DNA of 64,000 nt, from NCBI RefSeq assembly GCF_003633615.1, contig NZ_RBKU01000001.1:6262001-6326000 (forward strand), read 5' to 3'. The stretch is from Mucilaginibacter gracilis. Lineage in GTDB: Bacteria; Bacteroidota; Bacteroidia; Sphingobacteriales; Sphingobacteriaceae. The position numbers and the translations under genes were made by a program. Positions 43,195-52,260 of this stretch are shown here, piece by piece. Below the pieces are notes generated by a model. That model was not told the origin of the DNA. It searched no databases and worked only from the letters and a program-made list of their open reading frames with translations. Position 1 is the first letter of the stretch. The number at the start of each line of letters is the position of its first letter.

Positions 43195-44100
43195 TTAGCA
43201 CATCATGAGGCTTATACTTTTTGAAGTATAAACCTTTTTGCGTTTATTAACTATAACGCACACTAACTGGTTAAGCCTGTTAAACATGCTAAGGCTCATT
43301 TTAACGCCCATAACCTTAACCGGTGCCGACATTGCCGCAGCCAGCTCGGCACTGGGGCTTAAAACGCTTACGCTTTTAATACTATGAAACGGGAGGCCTG
43401 TTTTGGGGTTTAGCGTATCAACATAGCTATTTCTATCAGTAAGGGAGTTGTTATTGTTATTGCCCGATGTTGAAACGGCCATGTTACTGATGTTGAGATT
43501 TGAAAATGCTTTCAATTTCTGATCCGGATCGGCAGCTTCTATTGTCCAGGGTTTGTTGTTGGGCTGGCTTCCCCAGGTTATCAGGTCGCCAAAGGCGTTT
43601 ACAACGCCGCTCAATACACCTTGTATTTGCAAAACATATTTGGCCCTATCGGTAGCGTAGCCTTTTATTATACTGCCCAGGTTTATACACATGCCTTGCT
43701 CGGTTAAAAAAATGGTTGTGTTTTTAGCATCTAAAATTACGTTACGGTAATCCATCTGCCTGGCCTGGCCTGTTAAACCGCCTGCGTTATCAGTAATATC
43801 GAACGCGCCGCGGGTAAGATCGGATATTTTGAGGGAGCGGTTTACCAGGTTAAAAACTTCCTGACTAACCTTTACCGGGCTAATACCTGCTTTTTGATTT
43901 ACCTGGTTAATTTGGCTGTTTTTATCAGTTACTGATAACAATTGCAGCACACGGCTTATCTCGGCAATGGCATTGTCAATTCGTTCTGCGGCCCATTGCT
44001 CATCGCCTCCAACCACACTTATCTCAAAAGCGTTGCCTGTTAACTGAACCAGGCGCCGGTGAACAAACCGCACAGGGTAAGGGGAATTCAAATTCAACAT
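43195..44100 (-). CDS. Degenerate ApbE-like (FAD:protein FMN transferase) protein
   Basis: The 301-residue protein follows the ApbE fold: LLSVTDKNSQINQVN, TRGAFDITDN, INLGSIIKGYATDRAKYVLQ, VNAFGDLITWG, AVSTSGNNN and NPKTGLPFHSIKSVSVLSPS. The metal site that should read D-x-x-x-T before V-M-G is AAMSA (Ala255 and Ala259), the DLG Asp is Asn140, and the segment after GAFDIT is about 40 residues short. There is no signal peptide or lipobox. FMN transfer is therefore doubtful; a binding or regulatory role is possible. Confidence 0.75.
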   Translation of the reverse strand: MLNLNSPYPVRFVHRRLVQLTGNAFEISVVGGDEQWAAERIDNAIAEISRVLQLLSVTDKNSQINQVNQKAGISPVKVSQEVFNLVNRSLKISDLTRGAFDITDNAGGLTGQARQMDYRNVILDAKNTTIFLTEQGMCINLGSIIKGYATDRAKYVLQIQGVLSGVVNAFGDLITWGSQPNNKPWTIEAADPDQKLKAFSNLNISNMAVSTSGNNNNNSLTDRNSYVDTLNPKTGLPFHSIKSVSVLSPSAELAAAMSAPVKVMGVKMSLSMFNRLNQLVCVIVNKRKKVYTSKSISLMMC

Positions 44101-44182
44101 ATCAATTATTTTGTTTGGATAGCTTAATGCAATACAAATGTAGCCCGGCTTTATGAAAATGAGATGAAGCTAAAAGGGCATT

Positions 44183-44213
44183 AAAAAGCCCGGTATTATA
44201 AAAACACCGGGCT
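44183..44213 (-). terminator. Terminator after the PepSY-like gene
   Basis: Stem AGCCCGGT/ACCGGGCT with an 11-nt loop followed on the minus strand by TTTTT, 24 bp after the PepSY-like stop codon. Confidence 0.85.
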
Positions 44214-44236
44214 ATAACTAACCTTATCTACATTTA

Positions 44237-45181
44237 TTATCTAATAACTATATTTCTTACAAATTTACCGGTGGCATCAAATTCAACGGCGTGCCTTGTG
44301 CCATTAACGGTTATAAATACATCGTAGCCTAAAACGGTTGTATTTGCCTTTTCGGCGAAAGCCTTATCAAACACATAACCGGGGAAAGTGGTGGTTAAGT
44401 AGGTAGTTATAGCGGGCAGCAAAGCGCTTGCTACCACAGCAGTACGGTTGTTAGGGTGCGGATATACCTGGATGCGGTTTATTAAGGTACCAGTTGCCGA
44501 AACGTTGGTAACAAACAAGCCTTTGTTGGCGCTGATAACCGAATAGCTACCATCCATATTAAGGGCTGCATGTAATAAGGTATCGGTTGGGTAGCTTGTT
44601 GCAAACAAAGTTTTAACAGCAGCAGGTAAAGCCGAAATGGCTACGGTATCGCGGTGCGCACCATCACGGTCGTCAAAACGGCCACCTGGGTGCCAGCCGG
44701 GTCCTCCGCCCAAATCGTGGCCTTCGCATTGCTCAAGTTCGGTAACAAAAGCACCGGCAGCATCAAATTTTATAGCAACGGGTTTACCATTAAATAAAAT
44801 AACTACAACGTAACCATCGGCAACACCAGCCTGGGTTGATAACTTAAAGGCTTTTTGAAAAGTGTACCCTGCGTAGTTGGCGGTTAGGTAAGTACCAATA
44901 GCAGCCGGCAAGCTTGCAAACGTAACCGAATCTTTTTTGTCTCCCGGCGGATAAGCGTGCAAAGCAAATATAGCATCGGTTGTGACACCCACTAAAGAAG
45001 TGGACGAAGAACCTGTTGTGGCCGACGATAACTGAATAGCTTGCGACGCCGCCATAGCAGCAGTTACATCGGTAGTTTTGGTATTGTTAGCCGTAACGCC
45101 CGATTTTTGGCAGGAATACAGGGAGGTTAAAGCAATAAGCCCGCAAAATAGCAGGCTCTTAAAAGTTGATAGTTTTTTCAT
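44237..45181 (-). CDS. PepSY-like domain lipoprotein with three repeats
   Basis: A 314-residue lipoprotein: signal peptide with lipobox LTSLYSCQ (Cys at about residue 24). Three repeats of a PepSY-like unit follow: PAAIGTYLTANYAGYTFQKA with VAIKFDAAGAFV, PAAVKTLFATSYPTDTLLHA with VTNVSATG, and PAITTYLTTTFPGYVFDKAF with HAVEFDATGKFV. A Gly/His/Asp-rich linker (GHDLGGGPGWHPGGRFDDRD) joins repeats 1 and 2. Such BLIP-like PepSY proteins are common near Bacteroidota two-component systems. It has its own terminator. Confidence 0.82.
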   Translation of the reverse strand: MKKLSTFKSLLFCGLIALTSLYSCQKSGVTANNTKTTDVTAAMAASQAIQLSSATTGSSSTSLVGVTTDAIFALHAYPPGDKKDSVTFASLPAAIGTYLTANYAGYTFQKAFKLSTQAGVADGYVVVILFNGKPVAIKFDAAGAFVTELEQCEGHDLGGGPGWHPGGRFDDRDGAHRDTVAISALPAAVKTLFATSYPTDTLLHAALNMDGSYSVISANKGLFVTNVSATGTLINRIQVYPHPNNRTAVVASALLPAITTYLTTTFPGYVFDKAFAEKANTTVLGYDVFITVNGTRHAVEFDATGKFVRNIVIR

Positions 45182-45400
45182 TTAAATTAAGTTTAAGTTT
45201 AAAAAAATAGAAGAAATAGGGTTTCTTTACAATTGTAATGTAAACCTACTATGGCAACATGAAATCAAAATGAAAAATTAAACCTTGTGTATTTTTTTTG
45301 ATATAAAGCAAAAACGTTAAAAAGCATAATTTACAGGTAAGTAGGTTGCTATACTTTTATAATGCTATTTTTAAAAAATATTAAACCTGCCCGATGAGCA

Positions 45401-46441
45401 ATGACCGCTATTAAGAAAGAAAATTTAGACTGGATAAATAACCTGCGCATTATAGCCTTATTTGCCGTTATTATACTGCATACCACATCGCCGGTGTTAG
45501 AAACCTATAACAAGGGGCCGCTAAATATTTGGATGGTTGGTAATTTTTATAACAGCCTGGTGCGCTTTGCCGTACCTGTGTTTGTAATGATAAGCGGAGC
45601 CTTGTTATTACACCGCGACTATGAAATAGGCGATTTTTTAAAAAAACGCCTGGTTAGGATAGTGATACCATTTTTATTTTGGAGCCTTATTTACATAGCC
45701 TACGAATATTATAATGAGGACATAGCCTATACCGGCAATGTTGGGGAAACCTTGCACCAGGTGCTACATTTTTTAAAGTATGGCAGCTCGTACCACTTAT
45801 GGTACGTTTACATGCTTATTGGCCTTTATTTGTTTGTGCCCATAATTGGCAAATTTGTGCGTAACGCTACCCAAAATGAGCTATTGTATTTTTTAATAAT
45901 GTGGTTTGTAGTGATGTTGCTTGGGCAGCCTTATTTATCTCGGTTTAAACCGCAAATTGATTTGCGGTATTTTGAGGGCTTTGTTGGCTACCTGGTGTTG
46001 GGGCATTACCTTGCTTTTAAACCCCTGCCAAAAAAACGTATTGGCTTGTGGGCGGCCGTATTTTTGGCCACGCTGTTGTTAATATTCGGTGGTACTTATT
46101 TGTTGTTTAAGCATTATAATGGTATAAGTACTTTGTTATACGAGCCCCTTAGTCCATCCATATTATTGATAGCCAGCAGTGTGTTTATGCTGGGCCGCTT
46201 GTATACTCCCAAAGTACCACAATTTATAATTACCACCCGCGATTTTTTGGGCAGATATAATTATGGCATTTACCTAAGTCATGCTTTAGTTTTATCCATT
46301 TTAAGCGATAACGACGTTAATTATACACTGTTTAACCCTATGATAAGCATACCATGTATTGCTGTGGTTTGCCTTGCATTATCAGTATTACTGGTGTTTA
46401 TCATCAATAAAATACCGTTAGGCAAGTATATTTCGGGATAG
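45401..46441 (+). CDS. Acyltransferase 3 family membrane protein
   Basis: A 346-residue protein with about ten spans. The N-terminal WINNLRIIALFAVIILHTTS carries the R-x(n)-H pattern of acyltransferase 3 enzymes, and HLWYVYMLIGLYLFVPIIGK and GRYNYGIYLSHALVLSIL are also typical. Members O-acetylate or succinylate cell-surface sugars. It stands alone between opposing genes; no promoter clearly assigned. Confidence 0.88.
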   Translation: MTAIKKENLDWINNLRIIALFAVIILHTTSPVLETYNKGPLNIWMVGNFYNSLVRFAVPVFVMISGALLLHRDYEIGDFLKKRLVRIVIPFLFWSLIYIAYEYYNEDIAYTGNVGETLHQVLHFLKYGSSYHLWYVYMLIGLYLFVPIIGKFVRNATQNELLYFLIMWFVVMLLGQPYLSRFKPQIDLRYFEGFVGYLVLGHYLAFKPLPKKRIGLWAAVFLATLLLIFGGTYLLFKHYNGISTLLYEPLSPSILLIASSVFMLGRLYTPKVPQFIITTRDFLGRYNYGIYLSHALVLSILSDNDVNYTLFNPMISIPCIAVVCLALSVLLVFIINKIPLGKYISG

Positions 46442-46470
46442 CGATTTGTTTTGCGATACCACCACTAAAG

Positions 46471-48123
46471 CTATTTGTGAAACTTGATCTTAATTTTCAC
46501 CTCCTGGCTTTTGCGGTCGCTCGCGGCTTTCCAGGTAGGGCCATTTTTAATAATTTCTATGGCCCTCTGGTCCATATCCTTATCGGTGGAAGTCTTAATT
46601 ACCCTAATGTTGTTGATACGGCCCGCGCCATCAACCGTAAACGCCAATTTAACGGTACCCGTTTTACCATTGGGCATAACAGCACTATCTTTTAAATATT
46701 TGTTGTATGCCTTCCAGCCGTTGGCAGGGCTTGCATCTTCAACAACAGCATCTTCTTTGGGTTGGGTGGTGCCGTAACCAACAACCACTACCTCGGCAAG
46801 TGCCTGCAAATTGGGCGATAAGGCAACATTAACGCTATCGTTAACATTAGCAGTTATCTGTTTACGGTAATAACCAATGAACGATACATCTAAAACCGCC
46901 TTAGGCATGGGCAACCTAATTATAAACCTGCCATTCAAATCTGTTTGGGTACTGGTTTTAGTGCCATTTACCGTTACGGTTACGCCGGGCAAAGGTTGCC
47001 GGCTATCCTTATCTACCACCTGCCCCTTCACTATTCGTGCTGTTTTTAAAATGGCATCGCCATTAATAGGGATTGACCGCAACTTGGCCTGTTTATTTGC
47101 CGTCGAATCGCTATTGCGATAAGCATTTGCATCAACAAGGCCGGATGCAGCTGCATGCTCATTTAGCCCCGCTCCACTTTTGGTATTGATAACAACAACG
47201 CCGTTTGATGCCCTTGAACCGTATATAGCCGATGCCTTAGCATCTTTTAATACATCAACACTTTTAATATCCTCGGGCCTGATAGAACCGGGTTTAAAGT
47301 TTTGTGCCAGCACGCCGTCAATTACATACAAAGGGTCTGTGTTGTTTAATAAGCTGTTGCTACCCCTAATTGCAATATTTTGGCCACTGTTTAAATTATC
47401 AATACCTCCACCTATCTGCACGCCGGCAACCCGGCCCATTAATAACCTCGAAAGCGTATCGGGTATTTTTGCGGATTTAGCTTTGCTGAAACCAGCCAAA
47501 TAGCCCAATGGCGCATTGGTAGTTAACAAACCTGCGTTGGTATCAAAGTTTAAGCTGCTTACCGAAGCATCCTTCAACAGATACGGGTTAGCAGGTGCTT
47601 TGTAAACCATTTTTTGATTATAACTCACCGTATCTGTTGTTGCTACTGCCTGCGCAGGTACCGATTTTAATACCGTTGGTTTAGGCCTGCTAACATTCAA
47701 CTTTGCTAACATTGGCGGTTTAACTTGAGATGAGGCAGAGGTATCTGCGGCTGCCATGTCAACCTTTACCTTATGCGGTTTGGTAGTGGCAGGTGGCATT
47801 GTTGCCACAACAACTTTATCTGGCTGGTGCATTATTAACCAACCGCCTATACCCAGCGCAATTAATAGCGATGCCGCAATAGATAATGGCTTCCACAATG
47901 GTACAATACTTTTTTTATCTTGCTGTACGCGCTTATCTATCAGTTTATCTATCTCATCAATATTGGGCTGATGGTTTTCGCCGTTGGCCTCCATTCCCTT
48001 TATTACATCCCACAAAAACGGATTGTGCTGCGCATCACGCTCAAGCTCATACATAGCGCGGGCATTAAGCTCCCCATTAAGGTACTTCCGTATTTGCTCT
48101 ATGTTGGGTTTGTTAGCGCTCAC
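46471..48123 (-). CDS. Chimeric anti-sigma-like / TonB-plug / carboxypeptidase-regulatory / TonB C-terminal protein
   Basis: A 550-residue protein with unusual domain order. Residues 1-75 resemble the N-terminal anti-sigma-like segment found in Bacteroidota (IRKYLNGELNARAMYELERD, then NPFLWDVIKG); 78-98 is a membrane span; about 222-318 is a SusC-type plug (GRVAGVQIGGGIDNLNSGQN, DPLYVIDGV, SVDVLKDAKASAIYGSRASN); 364-440 is a CarboxypepD_reg-like domain (QPLPGVTVTVNGTKTSTQTD); 445-453 reads VVVVGYGTT; 475-550 is a TonB C-terminal domain. It follows the sigma factor gene with an 11-bp overlap, so it probably controls that sigma factor. No outer membrane barrel follows the plug. Confidence 0.85.
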   Translation of the reverse strand: MSANKPNIEQIRKYLNGELNARAMYELERDAQHNPFLWDVIKGMEANGENHQPNIDEIDKLIDKRVQQDKKSIVPLWKPLSIAASLLIALGIGGWLIMHQPDKVVVATMPPATTKPHKVKVDMAAADTSASSQVKPPMLAKLNVSRPKPTVLKSVPAQAVATTDTVSYNQKMVYKAPANPYLLKDASVSSLNFDTNAGLLTTNAPLGYLAGFSKAKSAKIPDTLSRLLMGRVAGVQIGGGIDNLNSGQNIAIRGSNSLLNNTDPLYVIDGVLAQNFKPGSIRPEDIKSVDVLKDAKASAIYGSRASNGVVVINTKSGAGLNEHAAASGLVDANAYRNSDSTANKQAKLRSIPINGDAILKTARIVKGQVVDKDSRQPLPGVTVTVNGTKTSTQTDLNGRFIIRLPMPKAVLDVSFIGYYRKQITANVNDSVNVALSPNLQALAEVVVVGYGTTQPKEDAVVEDASPANGWKAYNKYLKDSAVMPNGKTGTVKLAFTVDGAGRINNIRVIKTSTDKDMDQRAIEIIKNGPTWKAASDRKSQEVKIKIKFHK

Positions 48124-48685
48124 CGTTTTTTTCTATACAAATTTTCAAATTCCGCTTTCCGTTCTGTATATAACTCTTAACGTCGTTTAAAGTATATCCT
48201 GTTATCTCTGTAATTTCTTTATAGCATTTTTCATTCATAAAAAACAGATTAATGCTTTGCTTTTGAGCCGGAGGGAGTTTTTCCATGCATAACTCGAGCG
48301 CAGTAAGCTGTTTTTCTTTATTTTCAACATCCTGATGCAAATCTATAGGCAATTCCATAAAATCATCAATGGTTGTGTACTGCATTTTTTTTGCGGAGCG
48401 CAATTGCATTAAACAATAGTTACGGCTTAGCACATAAAGCCAACTGGCAAACTGTTTTATTTCTTGCTTGTTAACCTTGCTAATTAGCTCTTCAAATATT
48501 TGCATTACGGCATCTTTGCTTTGTTCGCCATCCTGCAAATACCGCAAACAAACGTAATAAACCATTGATGAGTATGGTTTAAATAACTCCGCAAGCACAG
48601 CTAAATCGCCACTATCGCGGTAACGCTTTAGCAGCGCCTCGTCGGTAGCTTTATCAGTTTTTTGTGAGTTATTAAACCAGTTCAT
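48113..48685 (-). CDS. RNA polymerase sigma factor, sigma-70/ECF family
   Basis: A 190-residue sigma factor with region 2 (LAELFKPYSSMVYYVCLRYL, then QFASWLYVLSRNYCLMQLRS) and region 4 (LEKLPPAQ-type: MEKLPPAQKQSINLFFMNEK, then YKEITEITGYTLNDVKSYIQ). Its stop lies inside the start of the downstream chimeric anti-sigma/TonB gene, so the two are translationally coupled and likely form a sigma/anti-sigma pair. Confidence 0.92.
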   Translation of the reverse strand: MNWFNNSQKTDKATDEALLKRYRDSGDLAVLAELFKPYSSMVYYVCLRYLQDGEQSKDAVMQIFEELISKVNKQEIKQFASWLYVLSRNYCLMQLRSAKKMQYTTIDDFMELPIDLHQDVENKEKQLTALELCMEKLPPAQKQSINLFFMNEKCYKEITEITGYTLNDVKSYIQNGKRNLKICIEKNGER

Positions 48686-48848
48686 TAAGCGGCATCAAAT
48701 TAATTTTTTTTTATGGCTTATAGAAATTTGATTGGGGCGAGTTAGTGCCGCTAAGGTTGAAGAATTTAAGTTGAGTGCCTAGCATTAATTATCGCACAGT
48801 AATAAATTTGCTGCCGATCTTTAGTTTAGAACGGCAGTTTAAAAAGTA

Positions 48849-51158
48849 TTATTGAGCAGCAAAAGCTTCAGCTCCTGCCATAATTATGACGTCTTTTCCG
48901 AATATATTAACCGTAATATCGCCGCCGCTCACATTAACTATATGTACGCCATTGGCAACAATTTTAACATTGAGCATATTTTGCCTGAAACCGATATTAA
49001 ACGAAAACGACTGCCACTTGCCCGGCAAAAATGGTTCGAATTTTAAAGTATCATCGGCAACGTGCATGCCTGCAAAACCTTCAACAACGCTCATCCATGT
49101 GCCAGCCATTGATGTAATGTGCAAGCCATCTTCGGTGTCGTTATTATAGTCATCAAGGTCCAGCCTTGATGTACGCAGGTAAAAATTGTAGGCATCTTCT
49201 TCCAGCCCCAGCCGTGAAGCCAAAATAGCATGAATACAAGGCGACAATGAACTTTCGTGAACGGTTAAAGGCTCATAAAAATTATAATTGCGGCGTAGGG
49301 TATCGGTATCAAACTTATCCTTAAAAAAGTAAAAGCCTTGTAAAACATCGGCTTGTTTTATAAAGCACGATCGTAATATCCTGTCCCAACTCCACTTTTG
49401 GTTTAATGGCCTGCTGGCAGCAGGCAAATCCTTAACGTGAATAATCTCCTTATCCAAAAAGTTGTCTTGCTGCAAATAAATACCGAGTTCCTTATCCTCG
49501 CCATAGTACATATTGCTGATTATATGCTGCCAGGTTGCGGTTTCTTCGGCCTCGTTAAAGTTCAATCTGCCTAATAAGGTTTGGTATTTATCAGCATCGT
49601 TAGCCTTAACGTATGCCAGGGCCTCAATGGTATACTCCATACACCAGGTAGCCAGGGTGCTGGTGTACCAGTTGTTATTTATGTTATTTTCGTATTCGTT
49701 AGGGCCCGTTACGCCAAGCATTACATATTGCTTTTTAGCATTGCTCCAGTTAACGCGCTGTTTCCAAAACCGGGTAATGCCTATAAGCACTTCTAAACCA
49801 TAATCGTTTAAATAGTCTTTATCGCCGGTGTAGCGTATATAGTTAAATATAGCGTAAGCAATTGCGCCGTTGCGGTGTATCTCTTCAAAAGTAATTTCCC
49901 ATTCGTTATGGCACTCTTCGCCATTCATGGTAACCATGGGGTAAAGGGCTGCGCCTTTATCAAAGCCCAACTTGGCGGCATTTTCAATAGCCTTATCCAG
50001 TTGTTTATAACGGTAAATAAGCAGGTTTTTGGTAACCTGTTGCGGGGCAGTAGCCAGGTAAAAAGGCACGCAATAAGCTTCGGTATCCCAATAGGTTGAG
50101 CCGCCGTACTTTTCGCCGGTAAAGCCTTTGGGGCCAATATTAAGGCGGGCATCTTTACCGCTATAGGTTTGGCTTAACTGAAAAATATTAAACCTGATAC
50201 CCTGTTGTGCAGAAGCATCGCCGGTTATTACAATATCGCTTTCGGCCCATTTTTTTAACCAGGCATCGGCCTGTTCCGCCAGCATAGTTTCAAAACCTTT
50301 AGCCGCAACCCGTTCAATAACGCTTTTACAAGCGGCAAGCAATTGTTGTGGCTCATAATTTTGCGACGATACATTGCAGGCATACTTATAAACAACAGTT
50401 TCCTGGCCCTGCGTGGCAGATGTTACAAAGCTCGAGGCCGTATATTTTTCTTTTTCAAACCCCTTTGCCTCAACAGCAAGGGCTTTACCGCCCTGAGTAA
50501 CAGCAAACCTGCTACCCGTGCAAACCTCAAAATTAGTTTTGCGGGTTTTAAGGGTTAGGTAATTATCATTGCCGCTAACCTGGTGATAAACATGATCCCA
50601 AAATTTCTCGTCGTAATTAGCATCAGCATTTGAAACGTCGCCATCAATAAAAGCGGTAAATTTTATTTCGCCGCTAAAATTCAATGGTGTTATCGCGTAA
50701 CGGATTGCCGCGGCTTCTTCGTCTACAATACTGCAAAAGCGTTTGGCGTTAACATTAACCTGGTTGCCATTGGCAAGTTGGGCAGTAAAGGCACGCTCCA
50801 AATAGCCGTGCTGCATGTTTAACGTGCGCTTAAAAGCAATAACTTTGCATTTAGCCAAATCAAGCTGCTCACCATTAATTACCACATCTATCCCAACCCA
50901 GTTGGCAGCGTTCAAAACTTTAGCAAAATACTCCGGGTAGCCGTTTTTCCACCAGCCTACGCGTGTTTTATCCGGGTAATAAACACCGGCTACATAATTG
51001 CCTTGCAGGGTTTCGCCGCTGTAAGCTTCCTCAAAATTGGCACGTTGACCCATGTGGCCATTACCCAGGCTAAATATACTTTCGGATATTTTATTCAGAT
51101 GCGGATCAAAGCCTTCTTCAACAATGCTCCACTCATCTGTTTTAATGTAGTTTTTCAT
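48849..51158 (-). CDS. Glycoside hydrolase family 65 disaccharide phosphorylase
   Basis: A 769-residue cytoplasmic enzyme without signal peptide. The (alpha/alpha)6 barrel carries GSTYWDTEAYCVPFYLATAP and the catalytic Glu in VTGPNEYENNINNNWYT; the phosphate-binding HESSLSPCIHAILASRLG is present, so a phosphorylase (maltose, kojibiose or trehalose type) is more likely than a hydrolase. N-terminal beta-sandwich SIFSLGNGHMGQRANFEE and a C-terminal small beta domain complete the family layout. Confidence 0.9.
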   Translation of the reverse strand: MKNYIKTDEWSIVEEGFDPHLNKISESIFSLGNGHMGQRANFEEAYSGETLQGNYVAGVYYPDKTRVGWWKNGYPEYFAKVLNAANWVGIDVVINGEQLDLAKCKVIAFKRTLNMQHGYLERAFTAQLANGNQVNVNAKRFCSIVDEEAAAIRYAITPLNFSGEIKFTAFIDGDVSNADANYDEKFWDHVYHQVSGNDNYLTLKTRKTNFEVCTGSRFAVTQGGKALAVEAKGFEKEKYTASSFVTSATQGQETVVYKYACNVSSQNYEPQQLLAACKSVIERVAAKGFETMLAEQADAWLKKWAESDIVITGDASAQQGIRFNIFQLSQTYSGKDARLNIGPKGFTGEKYGGSTYWDTEAYCVPFYLATAPQQVTKNLLIYRYKQLDKAIENAAKLGFDKGAALYPMVTMNGEECHNEWEITFEEIHRNGAIAYAIFNYIRYTGDKDYLNDYGLEVLIGITRFWKQRVNWSNAKKQYVMLGVTGPNEYENNINNNWYTSTLATWCMEYTIEALAYVKANDADKYQTLLGRLNFNEAEETATWQHIISNMYYGEDKELGIYLQQDNFLDKEIIHVKDLPAASRPLNQKWSWDRILRSCFIKQADVLQGFYFFKDKFDTDTLRRNYNFYEPLTVHESSLSPCIHAILASRLGLEEDAYNFYLRTSRLDLDDYNNDTEDGLHITSMAGTWMSVVEGFAGMHVADDTLKFEPFLPGKWQSFSFNIGFRQNMLNVKIVANGVHIVNVSGGDITVNIFGKDVIIMAGAEAFAAQ

Positions 51159-51205
51159 AACTATGAATCTCTATGCGTAAAGCGCATCTCTGCAAGGCAA
51201 TGTGT

Positions 51206-52225
51206 TTAATACCAGGTAAGTTCGCCCCTTAAATCCTGTTCAAGTAAGCGGGTTACCTTTTGCGGGTCTTGTTCCTGGCCAAGCAGGTACATCATTTTAG
51301 TGATGGCAGCTTCGTAGGTCATGTCATAACCGTTGGCAACACCCATATCTTTAAGTTGCTTGCTGGTTTCGTAGCGGCCAAGTTCAACCGTACCAACTTT
51401 ACATTGCGATATATCAAGTATTACCTTACCGTTATCTATGGCGTTTTTTAGCGCATCAATAAACCAGGCATCGGTGGTAGTATTACCGGCACCAAAAGTT
51501 TCCATCACAATGCCGCGCACATCCGAGTTTAAAATGGTATCTACCACTTTAGAGCTTATGCCGGGGTATAGTTTAAGCACCGCAATATCGTTAGCCAGGT
51601 TTTTGTGAACCTTAAAAGGTGCATCGATAGGTTTGCGGATATAGTTTTCGCTAAAGCGGAGATGCACGCCTGATTCCACAAGCACCGGGTAATTGGGCGA
51701 ACGGAATGCCTCAAATTTTGATGAATTATATTTAAACGCGCGGTTACCGCGAAACAGTTTATAATCAAAATAAATACCAACTTCGGGCACCAGGGCGCGT
51801 CCCTCTTTAATTGACGAGGTTATCTCAATGGCCGTCATCAGGTTTTCTTTGGCATCGGTGCGAATGGCACTTATCGGCAATTGCGAACCGGTAAATATTA
51901 CCGGCTTGGCCAGGTTCTCCAGCATAAAGCTTAATGCCGAAGCGGTAAAGGCCATTGTATCCGACCCGTGCAGAATTACAAAACCATCAACCCTATCGTA
52001 ATATTTTTCGATAATGGTTGCAAGCTCGGCCCATATTTCGGGGTTCATGTTTGACGAGTCAATGATCTGATCGAACGAGCGTACTTCTATCTGGCAATTT
52101 AAACGCTCCAGTTCGGGCACGTTATCCATGATCTGCTCAAAATTGATGGGTTTGAGTGCTTTGGTTTTCGGATCAGTCATCATACCAATAGTACCGCCGG
52201 TATAAATGATCAATATCTTAGTCAT
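51206..52225 (-). CDS. ansA: Type I (cytoplasmic) L-asparaginase
   Basis: A 339-residue enzyme hydrolysing asparagine to aspartate and ammonia. It has both nucleophile motifs, IIYTGGTIGMM (Thr) and VILHGSDTMAFTASALSFML, with KPVIFTGSQLPI after them. No signal peptide, which fits the low-affinity cytoplasmic type. Stands 47 bp downstream of the GH65 start region on the same strand. Confidence 0.92.
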   Translation of the reverse strand: MTKILIIYTGGTIGMMTDPKTKALKPINFEQIMDNVPELERLNCQIEVRSFDQIIDSSNMNPEIWAELATIIEKYYDRVDGFVILHGSDTMAFTASALSFMLENLAKPVIFTGSQLPISAIRTDAKENLMTAIEITSSIKEGRALVPEVGIYFDYKLFRGNRAFKYNSSKFEAFRSPNYPVLVESGVHLRFSENYIRKPIDAPFKVHKNLANDIAVLKLYPGISSKVVDTILNSDVRGIVMETFGAGNTTTDAWFIDALKNAIDNGKVILDISQCKVGTVELGRYETSKQLKDMGVANGYDMTYEAAITKMMYLLGQEQDPQKVTRLLEQDLRGELTWY

Positions 52226-52260
52226 GGATATATTATGTTTTCGAGTAAATACAATCGTTA

